Source: Ensifer adhaerens (GTDB lineage Bacteria > Pseudomonadota > Alphaproteobacteria > Rhizobiales > Rhizobiaceae). Taken from it: 64,000 bases of DNA. How positions within the stretch are numbered: the stretch's first letter is position 1; each line of letters starts with the position of its first letter. The stretch spans positions 1 to 64,000 of the forward strand of contig NZ_LAZS01000003.1 of the NCBI RefSeq assembly GCF_002007205.1, in the 5' to 3' direction. This document shows positions 24,307 through 32,854 of the stretch, in pieces. The notes under the pieces are model-generated. The model saw nothing but the letters and a program-made list of their open reading frames with translations. It was not told the origin of the DNA and ran no database searches. A program made the translations under genes and the position numbers.

Positions 24307-25221
24307 ATGTTCGTGCGCTTTGGCTATGAAATCGGCATTCGCTGTCCACAACCAACACCGATGATGACCTACCTTTCCGTGGTGAAGGAACGACGGCCGG
24401 GGCTTCGCCGCGAGCATGGGCCATTGCCATCTCCCTTGGTGACGATGGAAGAGATTACCGACCCGCACGGCAATGGCTGCCTGCGGATGACCGTGCCTGA
24501 GGGAGACTTCAAGCTCACCTACGACGCGGTCATCGAAGACGATGGCAGGCTCGATGCCTCCGATCCGCTGGCTGATGCGGTGCCGGTGGAAACCCTGCCG
24601 CCGGCAACGCTGCCCTATCTGGCGGCCAGCCGCTATTGCGAGACGGACCGGCTGGGCGCGCTCGCCTGGCGGCTCTTCGGCGACGTGCCGGCCGGCTGGG
24701 ACCGGGTGCAGGCGATATGCGACTATGTGCATGAGCGGCTGGTCTTCAGCTACGGCTATGCCCAGGCAATGCGCACGGCGCTCGAGACGCACGAGGATCG
24801 CGTCGGCGTCAGCCGCGACTACGCCCATCTGGCGATCACCTTCTGTCGCTGCATGAACATGCCGGCGCGCTATGTGAACGGGTACATGGCCGACATACCG
24901 GAAAGCGAAAATCCGGCGCCGATGGATTTCAACGCCTGGTTCGAGGTCTTCCTCGGCGACCGCTGGCATACGTTCGACGCCAAGAACAACCAGCGGCGAG
25001 CCGGGCGGATAGCGGTCGCCCGTGGCCGCGATGCAGCCGACATTCCGCTGATCCAGACCTTCGGCAAGCACGAACTGACAGCCTTTACCGTCTGGACCTG
25101 CGTCGAGGCTGACAGCGCACTCAAGGGTTCTCACCGCGCCTCCGATGTCTCGCTCCTGACCCCGTGGTTCAGCGAGACCTGGTCGAAACACCTGCAGGAC
25201 CGCGACCGCAATCGGCATTGA
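24307..25221 (+). CDS. Transglutaminase-like superfamily protein with Ser in place of the catalytic Cys
   Basis: A 304-residue cytoplasmic protein; no signal peptide. A GGAGG site fixes the start at 24307. An N-terminal beta domain (1-130) is followed by the papain-like transglutaminase core: ICDYVHERLVFSYGYA, then VGVSRDYAHLAITFCRCMNMPARYVNGYM, then FNAWFEVFLGDRWHTFDAKNN. In this family the first core segment normally reads GVCRD, where the Cys is the nucleophile; here the codon is AGC (Ser). The expected His (DRWHTFD region) and Asp remain. The protein may be non-catalytic, or use Ser as nucleophile. It follows puuA-puuB at 257 bases and may act on gamma-glutamyl amines. Confidence 0.85.
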   Translation: MFVRFGYEIGIRCPQPTPMMTYLSVVKERRPGLRREHGPLPSPLVTMEEITDPHGNGCLRMTVPEGDFKLTYDAVIEDDGRLDASDPLADAVPVETLPPATLPYLAASRYCETDRLGALAWRLFGDVPAGWDRVQAICDYVHERLVFSYGYAQAMRTALETHEDRVGVSRDYAHLAITFCRCMNMPARYVNGYMADIPESENPAPMDFNAWFEVFLGDRWHTFDAKNNQRRAGRIAVARGRDAADIPLIQTFGKHELTAFTVWTCVEADSALKGSHRASDVSLLTPWFSETWSKHLQDRDRNRH

Positions 25222-25355
25222 CGACGACGTCCCGCCGAACCGATTTTTTACGACATACGCATTTAGCGAAAAATAATATCTATAAACTCAATCGAGAATA
25301 TAGGAGAACAGAGGAAAGCGGGTTACGGTCCGCGAACGAGAAACGGAGAGACGCG

Positions 25356-25505
25356 ATGAACGCTTCGAGACCGATGATCCAGACCCGGTACGCGCTTTAT
25401 GCATCTGCACCTCAGCGCCGGTCGCTCGTCCATCTGGTCCCGCATGCGATTGCCATCGTTGCGGCCTTTTCCTTTGTGAGCGCCGTCGTCTTTGGCGCCT
25501 TCTGA
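25356..25505 (+). CDS. Small single-span membrane protein (49 aa), unknown
   Basis: A short gene starting at an ATG with a CGGAGAG site 6-12 bases upstream and an AT-rich promoter-like stretch at about 25258-25300. It encodes 49 residues: a basic N-terminus (MNASRPMIQTRYALY..RR) followed by one hydrophobic helix at about 29-47 (HAIAIVAAFSFVSAVVFGAF). The positive-inside pattern suggests N-in insertion in the inner membrane. It has no recognisable family. Evidence rests on the ribosome-binding site, the membrane-protein pattern and the fit between neighbouring genes. It could still be a chance frame. Confidence 0.55.
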   Translation: MNASRPMIQTRYALYASAPQRRSLVHLVPHAIAIVAAFSFVSAVVFGAF

Positions 25506-25515
25506 CCTCTCGATA

Positions 25516-25908
25516 TCAGCCGTGGCGCGACAGATGCTCGTGCACGGCCATCCATTCCCCTGACACCGTCCGCTTGAAAACGATCGTCTCGCGCTCGTCC
25601 GCCATTGCCCGCGAGCCGTTGAATTCCAGGTCAGTCTCGACACGGTGGGTAAAGACCGCGACATCGCCCACCGTCTGAACATGCCGTTCACTCGACCGGC
25701 AGGCGCGTACGCGAAAGCCATCCCGCTCCTCCCAAAGCGACCATTCCGCCTCGTATTCCGCCCGGCTTTTCAGTGGCCGGTCGAGCGTGTGGAAGATGAA
25801 GGTGGCATCGGGTGAAAAGGCCGAGAAATAGGCGGCACGGTCGTGCCGGGCAAAAGCATCGACAAGGCGGTCGGCAGCGGCGAGCACCGCCTGTTCGAGA
25901 TCTGACAT
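25516..25908 (-). CDS. Nuclear transport factor 2-like/SnoaL-type protein
   Basis: A 130-residue protein with the cone-shaped NTF2-like fold pattern: an N-terminal helix (LEQAVLAAADRLVDAFARHDRAAYFSAFSPDATFIFH) and a beta-rich second half (DVAVFTHRVETDLEFNGSRAMADERETIVFKRTVSGEWMAVHEHLS), as in DUF4440/SnoaL-type proteins. Such proteins range from isomerases to small-molecule binders, and this one has no diagnostic catalytic set I can name. It lies 43 bases downstream of the TetR gene at 25952-26569 on the same strand and is probably co-transcribed with it. Confidence 0.8.
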   Translation of the reverse strand: MSDLEQAVLAAADRLVDAFARHDRAAYFSAFSPDATFIFHTLDRPLKSRAEYEAEWSLWEERDGFRVRACRSSERHVQTVGDVAVFTHRVETDLEFNGSRAMADERETIVFKRTVSGEWMAVHEHLSRHG

Positions 25909-25951
25909 CAGGTTCCCTTGGTGTGTTCGTGGAGGGTACGTTTCGTGACCG

Positions 25952-26569
25952 TCAGCGCGCTGCGATCAGCGTCGCCAGCGGCCGGTTCTGGCGTGAAACC
26001 CGCGCCTTCAGATCGTCAAGCGTCATCGGCTCGCGCTTGGCGAACTCGGTGAACATCGTGTTGAGATTGTTGAAGAACATCTCGCCGACCGCCTCGGCAT
26101 CGATGTCGATCGCGACGACGCCCTTGCCCTTCAGCTTGAGGATCAGGGTCGAGACCTGCTCGCAGAGCCGGCCGTCAAGTTCGGTATAGCGTTTGCTGAA
26201 CGGGCTTTCCGGCTGCTGGATGGCGATCGCCATGGCGGTGCGCCACATCTCCTTGCTCAGATAATAGAGCGAGTGGTCGTAATAGACGCCGATCAAGGCA
26301 TCGAGCGCGCCCATGACCGAAGCGGGCGGGGTTTCGACGATCGCCCGTCCCGCGGCAAGCACTTCCTCGACTTCCATCGAGACGGTCGCAAGCAGGATAT
26401 CGCCCTTGTTTTCATAGTAGTTGTAGAAGGTTCCGACCGAGATCTCGGCGCGCTCGGCAATGTCCTCGATGCGCGCGCTGTCATAGCCGACGTCGCGAAA
26501 GAGCGCGGCGGCGGCATCGAGAATACGCCGGTTCCGATCGGCCTTTTGCCGTGCGCGCAGTCCCGTCAT
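25952..26569 (-). CDS. TetR/AcrR family transcriptional regulator
   Basis: A 205-residue TetR protein with the HTH at about 10-55 (NRRILDAAAALFRDVGYDSARIEDIAERAEISVGTFYNYYENKGDIL) and a helical C-terminal ligand domain. It is divergent from the polyamine-type ABC importer operon that starts at 26685. The 115-base gap holds a TTGACT promoter with a perfect AATGAATTCATT palindrome in its spacer. The straightforward inference is a repressor of the importer-hydrolase-dehydrogenase operon that responds to an imported amine or its aldehyde. Confidence 0.91.
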   Translation of the reverse strand: MTGLRARQKADRNRRILDAAAALFRDVGYDSARIEDIAERAEISVGTFYNYYENKGDILLATVSMEVEEVLAAGRAIVETPPASVMGALDALIGVYYDHSLYYLSKEMWRTAMAIAIQQPESPFSKRYTELDGRLCEQVSTLILKLKGKGVVAIDIDAEAVGEMFFNNLNTMFTEFAKREPMTLDDLKARVSRQNRPLATLIAAR

Positions 26570-26609
26570 CTGATGTTTCCCCGAATTATGAATTGGTTCA
26601 AAATTGAGA

Positions 26610-26638
26610 TTGACTTAAAAAATGAATTCATTCAATCT
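26610..26638 (+). promoter_or_regulatory. Promoter and TetR-type operator of the 26685 importer operon
   Basis: A -35 TTGACT (26610-26615) and a weak -10 CAATCT (26633-26638) are separated by 17 bases. The perfect 12-base palindrome AATGAATTCATT (26621-26632) fills the spacer and abuts the -10, the same geometry as at 1942-1970. Binding by the divergent TetR protein is inferred. Confidence 0.55.
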
Positions 26639-26684
26639 TTTTTTGAAGACGCCGAAACGAGCGTCAAAACAAGAGGGCAACAGC

Positions 26685-27782
26685 ATGATGCAGTCAGTTC
26701 GTGACGGTGCGCGCCTGCGCCGTTTTTTCTCCTCCACGGCCGCAATCGCGATCGCCGCGCTTTCCACAGTCGCAGCGCCCGCACCCGCTTTCGCCCAGGA
26801 AGAGCTCAATGCGCTCGTCTGGTGCGACCACACCGATCCTGCGCTTCTGGAACCCTTCGAGAAGGCCAATGACGTGAAGGTCAACGTCAAGGTCTATGAG
26901 GGCACCGGGGCAGGGCTGTCGATCCTCGATCAGTCGCAGCCGGGCGACTGGGACGTGCTCGTCATCGACGGCGTCGATGTGCACCGGGCCATCGATCTCG
27001 ACCTGCTCGCCGAAATGCCGGCCGATGCGCTGCCGACGGCAGACATCTTCCCGGAAGTGCGCATGGAGGCGAACAACACCAAGGACGGCAAGACCTACGC
27101 CGTCACCGAGAAGTTCGGCTACAACACGATTTCCTACGACAAAACCAAGGTCGACCCGAAGGACATGCAGGACCTGTCGGTCATCTGGTCGGACAAGTAC
27201 AAGGGCCGCATCGCGCTCTATGACTACTATCTGCCGATGATCGGCCTCGTCGGGCTTGGTCTCGGCAAGAAGACCTCCGAGCTCACCGAAGCCGACATGC
27301 CGGCGATCAAGGAAAAGCTCGCGGCGATGCGGGCCGTGTCGAAGCAGGTGAGCGACGTCGTCTCCTCGCAAACGGCACTTGCGACCGGCGAAGTCGACAT
27401 CCTCGTCGGCGGCGGCGAGTGGATCACCGCGGTTCTCTCGGCCGACAAGCCGAGCCTCGACTGGACCATTCCCGAGCAGGGTGCCGTGCGCTGGGCTCAG
27501 TCGATCGGCGTCATGAAGGATTCGACCAAGCAGGATCTGGCGCTGAAGTTCGTCCAGTACATCTTAAGCCCCGAGGGCCAGGCGCGGCTTGCGACCTCGT
27601 CCTGCTACTGGGCGATGCCGGCCAATGCCAAGGCGGGCGAGCACATGAACGACCAGCAGAAGACGGCACTGCGCTTCAACGAGCAGGCCGAATACCTGAA
27701 GAAGACGCAGCTCTATCCGATCCCGTCGGCCGAACTCGACCAGCAGTTCCAGGACGCCTGGACGGAAATGCTGCAGCAGTAA
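26685..27782 (+). CDS. Spermidine/putrescine-type ABC transporter substrate-binding protein
   Basis: A 365-residue periplasmic binding protein of the PotD/PotF type. The ATG at 26685, with another at 26688, follows an AAGAGGG site. A signal peptide ends near APAFA-QEE at about residue 38. Family segments are ELNALVWCDHTDPALLEPFEKANDVKVNVKVYEG, WDVLVIDG, KFGYNTISYDKTKVDP and VDILVGGGEWITAVL. It delivers a cationic amine-type ligand to the permeases encoded next. A strong hairpin (27791-27818) separates it from the first permease gene. The downstream MBL hydrolase and aldehyde dehydrogenase suggest the ligand is an amine or amide degraded via an aldehyde. Confidence 0.92.
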   Translation: MMQSVRDGARLRRFFSSTAAIAIAALSTVAAPAPAFAQEELNALVWCDHTDPALLEPFEKANDVKVNVKVYEGTGAGLSILDQSQPGDWDVLVIDGVDVHRAIDLDLLAEMPADALPTADIFPEVRMEANNTKDGKTYAVTEKFGYNTISYDKTKVDPKDMQDLSVIWSDKYKGRIALYDYYLPMIGLVGLGLGKKTSELTEADMPAIKEKLAAMRAVSKQVSDVVSSQTALATGEVDILVGGGEWITAVLSADKPSLDWTIPEQGAVRWAQSIGVMKDSTKQDLALKFVQYILSPEGQARLATSSCYWAMPANAKAGEHMNDQQKTALRFNEQAEYLKKTQLYPIPSAELDQQFQDAWTEMLQQ

Positions 27783-27790
27783 CGACGAGG

Positions 27791-27818
27791 GCGGGCGCGG
27801 CTAGCGCTGCGCCCGCCT
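27791..27818 (+). promoter_or_regulatory. Intercistronic hairpin after the PotD-type gene
   Basis: A perfect 9-bp stem GGCGGGCGC/GCGCCCGCC starting 8 bases past the stop codon of the binding-protein gene. No T-run follows. It probably protects the 3' end of the binding-protein message or attenuates the permease genes. Confidence 0.6.
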
Positions 27819-27859
27819 GACCTTCGTTGTGGGCCGCTGCGGCGGCGCAAGGGCAAACC

Positions 27860-28774
27860 ATGCCCGCAAACCTTGAGCCCGGGATAGCCATGGCAGACGC
27901 CGGAACCTTGACATCCGCGACAGCGCTTGAAGATGCGGACCGGCGCAAGGCCTGGGGCTTCGTCGCCCCGGCGCTGCTCTGGACCATCGCCTTCTTCGTC
28001 GTGCCCTTCGCCTTCATGGGGGCGATGAGCCTCTGGAAGCGGGAAGGGCGGGATCTCGTCCGCGTCTGGAACCTCGACAACTACGCGCGCTTCTTTTCCG
28101 AAAACGCGCTGTTCCAGGGGCTCGTCAACTCGCTGGAAATCACCGTCATCGTCACCGTGATCTCGGTGCTGCTCGCCTATCCGCTTGCCTGGATCATCGC
28201 CGAGCGGGTGCCGAAGCGGCTCCAGCGCATGGCGCTGATCCTGGCGATCCTGCCGTTCTGGACCTCCTACGTGGTGCGCTCCTATTCCTGGCTGCTGGTG
28301 CTGTCGAAGAACGGCGTGATCAACCAGCTGTTCATGAACGTCGGCCTGATCTCGGAGCCATTGCAGCTTGCCAGTACCCGCACGGCGACGGTGATCGGCT
28401 TCGTGCACTTCTTCGTCATGCTCCTGACGCTGACGATCTATTCCAACCTGATCCAGCTTTCTCCGAACTACCGCCGCGCGGCCGCCGATCTCGGCGCCAA
28501 TGCCTTCCAGACCTTCTGGCACGTGGTGCTGCCGCTGACGCTGCCCGGCATCATGACCGGCGCGTTCCTCACCTTCGTGCTCTGCATCGGCGACTATGTC
28601 ACGCCGCAGATCCTTGGCGGCAACAACGAGCTGGTTCTGCCGCAGATCATCATGCTGCAGCTCGGCCGCCGGGCGGATTTCCCGATGGCGGCGGCGCTGT
28701 CGATCGTGCTGATGCTGGCCGTCACCGTCGCCTATCTCGCCTGCGCCCGCTGGCTGAAGATCGAGAGGGCCTGA
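27860..28774 (+). CDS. ABC transporter permease (PotB type)
   Basis: A 304-residue inner-membrane permease with six helices from about residue 30. The EAA-like loop YRRAAADLGANAFQTFWHVVLPLTLPG is near 205-232. The ATG at 27860 is chosen (AAGGG upstream); an ATG at 27890 and a GTG at 27827 are alternatives. WTSYVVRSYSWLLVLSKNGVIN is characteristic of PotB/PotH proteins. It ends 2 bases before the PotC-type gene. Confidence 0.9.
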   Translation: MPANLEPGIAMADAGTLTSATALEDADRRKAWGFVAPALLWTIAFFVVPFAFMGAMSLWKREGRDLVRVWNLDNYARFFSENALFQGLVNSLEITVIVTVISVLLAYPLAWIIAERVPKRLQRMALILAILPFWTSYVVRSYSWLLVLSKNGVINQLFMNVGLISEPLQLASTRTATVIGFVHFFVMLLTLTIYSNLIQLSPNYRRAAADLGANAFQTFWHVVLPLTLPGIMTGAFLTFVLCIGDYVTPQILGGNNELVLPQIIMLQLGRRADFPMAAALSIVLMLAVTVAYLACARWLKIERA

Positions 28775-28776
28775 CC

Positions 28777-29568
28777 ATGCTGCGCCAGATCTCCGCAAGC
28801 GTTCTCTCCTGGACCTATCTCGTCTTCGTCTACGCCTTCATCTTCCTGCCGGTTGCCGTGCTGGTGCTCTTCTCGTTTCAGGATGGCCGCCTTCCGGTTC
28901 CGCCGTTCAACGGTTTTTCGCTGCAATGGTACGAGGCGGTCTTCGCCGACCGCAAGCTGATGGCGGCACTCGGCAACTCGATGGTCGTGGCACTCATCTC
29001 CTCGGTCATCTCGGTGCTGCTCGGGTTCCTCGCGGCCTATGCGCTGGCGCGCTACAAGCTGCCGGGCTCGGCGTTGCAGCGCGGCCTGCTGATCGCGCCG
29101 ATGACGGTCAGCTACCTGATCATCGCGCTCGGTCTCCTGTCGCTGATGAATGCGCTGCATATCCCGCTGTCGCTGTTGACCGTCTGCATCGGTCATGTGG
29201 TGATCAACCTGCCGCTCTGCTTTGCCATCATCTATGCCTCGATGGGCGATCATCACATCAACATCGAGCGGGCGGCGCGCGACCTTGGCGCCAACGACTT
29301 CAAGGTGATGGCTCTGGTGACGGCGCCGATGCTGATGCCGTCGATCCTCGCTGCCTTCTTCCTCTCCGTCACCTTCAGCTGGGACGAGTTCATCATCGCC
29401 TTCCTGCTGTCCCGCTTCGACGTGACGCTGCCTGTCGAGATCTGGAGCATGCTGCGCTCCGGCCTCAACCCCAAGACCAATGCCATCGGCTCGCTGGTGT
29501 TCCTCGCCTCCGTCGCCGTACTCCTCTTCCTCGAGCTTTCCCTGTTCGGAAGGACGAAAAAACAATGA
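28777..29568 (+). CDS. ABC transporter permease (PotC type)
   Basis: A 263-residue permease with six helices and the coupling loop IERAARDLGANDFKVMALVTAPMLMP near 165-190. It pairs with the 27860-28774 protein to form the channel. Its stop overlaps the ATPase start (ATGA), so the products are made in balance. Confidence 0.92.
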   Translation: MLRQISASVLSWTYLVFVYAFIFLPVAVLVLFSFQDGRLPVPPFNGFSLQWYEAVFADRKLMAALGNSMVVALISSVISVLLGFLAAYALARYKLPGSALQRGLLIAPMTVSYLIIALGLLSLMNALHIPLSLLTVCIGHVVINLPLCFAIIYASMGDHHINIERAARDLGANDFKVMALVTAPMLMPSILAAFFLSVTFSWDEFIIAFLLSRFDVTLPVEIWSMLRSGLNPKTNAIGSLVFLASVAVLLFLELSLFGRTKKQ

Positions 29569-30659
29569 CCGCTTCCGTCACCATCGAAAACGTCAGCAAG
29601 ATCTTCGGCGCCTTCACGGCACTGGATAACGTGTCGCTGGATATCCGGGCCGGCGAGTTCATCGTGCTGCTCGGGCCGTCCGGCTGCGGCAAGACCACGC
29701 TTTTGTCGATCCTTGGCGGCTTTCAGTCGCCCAGCGCCGGCCGGGTGACGATCGCCGGGCAGGACATGACCTATGTGGCGCCGGCCAAGCGCCCGACGAC
29801 GACGATGTTCCAGGACTATGCGCTGTTCCCGCATATGCGCCTCGTCGACAATGTCGGCTTTGGGCTCAGAATGCGCGGCCTTGCCAAGGCCGAGCGCGAC
29901 GAAAAGGCGCTTGGTTTCCTCGATCTCGTCGGGCTGAAGGCATCGGCCGGCAAAAGGCCGCATGAGCTTTCAGGCGGCCAGCGCCAGCGTGTAGCACTCG
30001 CCCGCGCGCTGGCCGTCGATCCGGACGTGCTTCTGCTCGACGAACCGCTCGGCGCGCTCGATCTCAAGCTCCGGCGCCAGATGCAGGATGAGCTGAAGGC
30101 CATCCAGAAGCGGGTCGGCACGACCTTCGTGCACGTCACCCACGACCAGGAGGAGGCGATGGCCATCGCCGACCGCATCGTGGTGATGAACCAGGGCCGG
30201 ATCGAGGATTTCGGCCCCCCGTCGGAGATTTACATGCGGCCGCGCTCGCTGTTTTCGGCGGGCTTCATGGGCGAGGTCAACTTCGTCTCCGGTCGCGTCG
30301 CGGCGACAGATGCAAACTCCGCTCGCGTCGAGACGGCACTCGGCAGCCTCGCGCTGCCGGCCGGCAATTTCACCGCATCCTCGCCGAAGGCGGGCGACCG
30401 CATCACGCTCACCATTCGGCCGGAGCACTTCCGTGCCGACGACCGGGCGGAAGGACCGACCGTGGCGCTCGGCGAGGCACGTGTCGCCGGCAGCGCCTTC
30501 TTCGGCACGCATTATCGCTGCCATCTGCAGCCCTGCGCCACGGACAGCCGTGCGCTGGTGGCGCATCTGCCGCAATCGGCAAGCGTGCGCGAAGGCGAGA
30601 TCGTGCCACTTGCCGTGCGCGCAGCCGACGTCGTAGCCTTGCCCGCCACAGGCGGATAA
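29565..30659 (+). CDS. ABC transporter ATP-binding protein (PotA type)
   Basis: A 364-residue ATPase. Walker A GPSGCGKTT is near 38-46, the signature LSGGQRQRVALARAL near 139, Walker B VLLLDEPLGALD near 160 and the switch in HVTHDQEEAMA near 193. The C-terminal TOBE_2 domain (about 240-364, LTIRPEHFRADD) is typical of PotA. The start at 29565 overlaps the permease stop by 4 bases; the open frame upstream is a shadow. It energises import of the ligand of the 26685 binding protein. Confidence 0.93.
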   Translation: MTASVTIENVSKIFGAFTALDNVSLDIRAGEFIVLLGPSGCGKTTLLSILGGFQSPSAGRVTIAGQDMTYVAPAKRPTTTMFQDYALFPHMRLVDNVGFGLRMRGLAKAERDEKALGFLDLVGLKASAGKRPHELSGGQRQRVALARALAVDPDVLLLDEPLGALDLKLRRQMQDELKAIQKRVGTTFVHVTHDQEEAMAIADRIVVMNQGRIEDFGPPSEIYMRPRSLFSAGFMGEVNFVSGRVAATDANSARVETALGSLALPAGNFTASSPKAGDRITLTIRPEHFRADDRAEGPTVALGEARVAGSAFFGTHYRCHLQPCATDSRALVAHLPQSASVREGEIVPLAVRAADVVALPATGG

Positions 30660-30669
30660 GCGTAGCACC

Positions 30670-31404
30670 ATGCAGAGAATTGCTCCCAAGGACTGGTATC
30701 GCGTCAGGCGGCTCGACGACGACGTCACCGCGATTGACGAGCCCTATATCCAGGAATTCTACCGCTGCAACATCTGGCACGTGCGTGGTCGCGATCGTGA
30801 CATGCTGGTCGATAGCGGCATGGGTGTGGTGTCGCTTCGGCAATGGGTGCCGCTCGTCACCGAGCGGGCCTTGGACGCCGTCGCCAGCCATACGCATTTC
30901 GACCATATCGGCTGCCATCATGAGTTCGACTGCCGCTGCGTGCACGTTGCCGAGGCGGAACTTCTCGCCCATCCGACGCGCAAGAACACGCTGGCCGATC
31001 CTTATGTTGCCGACGAGATCTTCGATGCGCTGCCACCGGAGCCGTATCTCTCCACCACCTATGCGGTAAAGGCGGCGCCGGCGACGCGGCTGTTGGAAGA
31101 CGGCGACCATATCGATCTCGGCGACCGGGTGTTCGAGGTGATCCACACGCCGGGCCATTCGCCGGGCGGCATCGCGCTCTTCGAGGCGAAGACCGGCATC
31201 CTGTTCTCCGGCGACATTCTCTATGACGGGCCGCTGATCGAGGACACCTACCATTCCAATGCCGACGACTATCTGGCGTCGATGGAACGGCTGCTGAAGA
31301 TACCCGCACGTATCGTTCACGGCGGACATTTTCCGAGCTTTTCGGGCGAGCGTTATCGCACGCTGATCCGCAACTGGCTCGCGGAAAAACAAAAGACAAA
31401 CTGA
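30670..31404 (+). CDS. Metallo-beta-lactamase-fold hydrolase
   Basis: A 244-residue cytoplasmic hydrolase. The dinuclear metal site is intact: HTHFDH gives His74, His76, Asp78 and His79, with later ligands in HTPGHSPGG, FSGDILYDG and HGGHFP. The fold covers glyoxalase II-type thioesterases, lactonases and other small-molecule hydrolases. It lies 10 bases after the PotA-type gene and 16 before the aldehyde dehydrogenase in one operon. That suggests it hydrolyses the imported compound, or a lactam, lactone or ester intermediate, before or after oxidation. The substrate is not readable from sequence. Confidence 0.9.
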   Translation: MQRIAPKDWYRVRRLDDDVTAIDEPYIQEFYRCNIWHVRGRDRDMLVDSGMGVVSLRQWVPLVTERALDAVASHTHFDHIGCHHEFDCRCVHVAEAELLAHPTRKNTLADPYVADEIFDALPPEPYLSTTYAVKAAPATRLLEDGDHIDLGDRVFEVIHTPGHSPGGIALFEAKTGILFSGDILYDGPLIEDTYHSNADDYLASMERLLKIPARIVHGGHFPSFSGERYRTLIRNWLAEKQKTN

Positions 31405-31420
31405 CGGGAAGGAGGAGCGA

Positions 31421-32854
31421 ATGCTCGACAAACGCAAGTTCTACATCAACGGCGCCTGGGTGGATCCCATCGTTGCCAACGACCTCGAAGTCCTCAACCC
31501 GGCGACGGAAAAGCCGGTTGCCGTGATCTCGATGGGCACGGCCGCGGACATCGACCGCGCCGTGGCCGCCGCCAAGAAGGCCTTTGCCACCTATAGCCAG
31601 ACCAGCGTCGAGGAACGCCTGGCGCTGCTCGAAAAGCTGCTCGCCGTCTACAAGCGTCGCTATGACGAGATGGTCGACACCATCACCATGGAACTCGGCG
31701 CGCCGAAGACCATGACCCGCGAACAGCAGGCCGATGTCGGCGTCGGTCACCTGCAGGGCTTCATCGATGCGCTGAAGCGGCTGAAGAGCCGCGACCGGCT
31801 GCCGAACGGTGACGTCATCCTGCGCGAGCCGATCGGTGTCTGCGGCCTGATCACGCCGTGGAACTGGCCGATCAACCAGATCGCGCTGAAAGTGGTGCCG
31901 GCGCTTGCGACCGGCTCGACCTGCATCCTGAAGCCGAGCGAATTCACGCCGCTCAACGCCATGCTCTATGCCGAGATGATCGATGAGGCGGGCTTCCCGG
32001 CCGGCGTCTTCAACCTCGTCAATGGCGATGGCATCAACGCCGGTGCTGCTCTTTCGAAGCACCGCGACATCGACATGATGTCGTTTACCGGCTCGACCCG
32101 GGCCGGCATTGCCGTCAGCAAGGATGCGGCCGAGACGGTCAAGCGCGTGACGCTGGAACTCGGCGGCAAGTCGCCGAACATCGTCTTTGCCGATGCCGAT
32201 CTCGAAGACCGCGTCACCGGCAGCGTGCTCGAATGCTTCAACAATTCCGGCCAGTCCTGCGACGCGCCGACCCGCATGCTGGTCGAGCGTAGCGTTTACG
32301 ACCAGGTGGTCGAGATCGCCAAGCGCGTCGGCCGTGAAGCAAAGGTGGGTGACCCCACGCAGGAAGGCGGCCATATCGGGCCGCTCGTCAGCCACATCCA
32401 GTTCGGCCGCGTGCAGGCGCTGATCGAGGCAGGCATTGCCGAAGGTGCGCGGCTGCTCGTCGGCGGTGCCGGCAAGCCCGAGGGCTTCGAGACCGGTTAC
32501 TTCGTCAAGCCGACGATCTTTGCCGACGTCAACAACGACATGCGCATCGCCCGTGAGGAGGTCTTCGGACCGGTGCTCGCGATCATCCCCTTCGATACCG
32601 AGGAGGAAGCGATCGCTGTTGCCAACGACACCAACTACGGTCTTGCCGCCTACGTACAGACGGGTGACCCGAAACGTGCGGAGCGTGTTGCCGCGCGCCT
32701 GCGCGCCGGCATGGTGCATATCAATGGCGGACCGCACCGCTACGGCAGCCCGTTCGGCGGCTACAAGCAGTCGGGCAACGGTCGTGAAGGTGGCATGTTC
32801 GGCCTTGAGGACTTCCTCGAAGTGAAGACCGTTCACGTTCCCGACGCTGCCTGA
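31421..32854 (+). CDS. NAD(P)-dependent aldehyde dehydrogenase
   Basis: A 477-residue ALDH with the complete catalytic set: Asn148 (PWNWP), Glu246 (LELGGK) and Cys280 (NSGQSCDAPTR). SFTGSTRAG near 221 contacts the cofactor. A GGAAGGAGGAG site precedes the start. It oxidises an aldehyde to the acid in the cytoplasm. As the last gene of the importer-MBL operon it probably processes the aldehyde formed from the imported amine. It could also complete the puuA-puuB route (gamma-glutamyl-aminobutyraldehyde), which lacks its own dehydrogenase here. A strong terminator follows. Confidence 0.93.
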   Translation: MLDKRKFYINGAWVDPIVANDLEVLNPATEKPVAVISMGTAADIDRAVAAAKKAFATYSQTSVEERLALLEKLLAVYKRRYDEMVDTITMELGAPKTMTREQQADVGVGHLQGFIDALKRLKSRDRLPNGDVILREPIGVCGLITPWNWPINQIALKVVPALATGSTCILKPSEFTPLNAMLYAEMIDEAGFPAGVFNLVNGDGINAGAALSKHRDIDMMSFTGSTRAGIAVSKDAAETVKRVTLELGGKSPNIVFADADLEDRVTGSVLECFNNSGQSCDAPTRMLVERSVYDQVVEIAKRVGREAKVGDPTQEGGHIGPLVSHIQFGRVQALIEAGIAEGARLLVGGAGKPEGFETGYFVKPTIFADVNNDMRIAREEVFGPVLAIIPFDTEEEAIAVANDTNYGLAAYVQTGDPKRAERVAARLRAGMVHINGGPHRYGSPFGGYKQSGNGREGGMFGLEDFLEVKTVHVPDAA

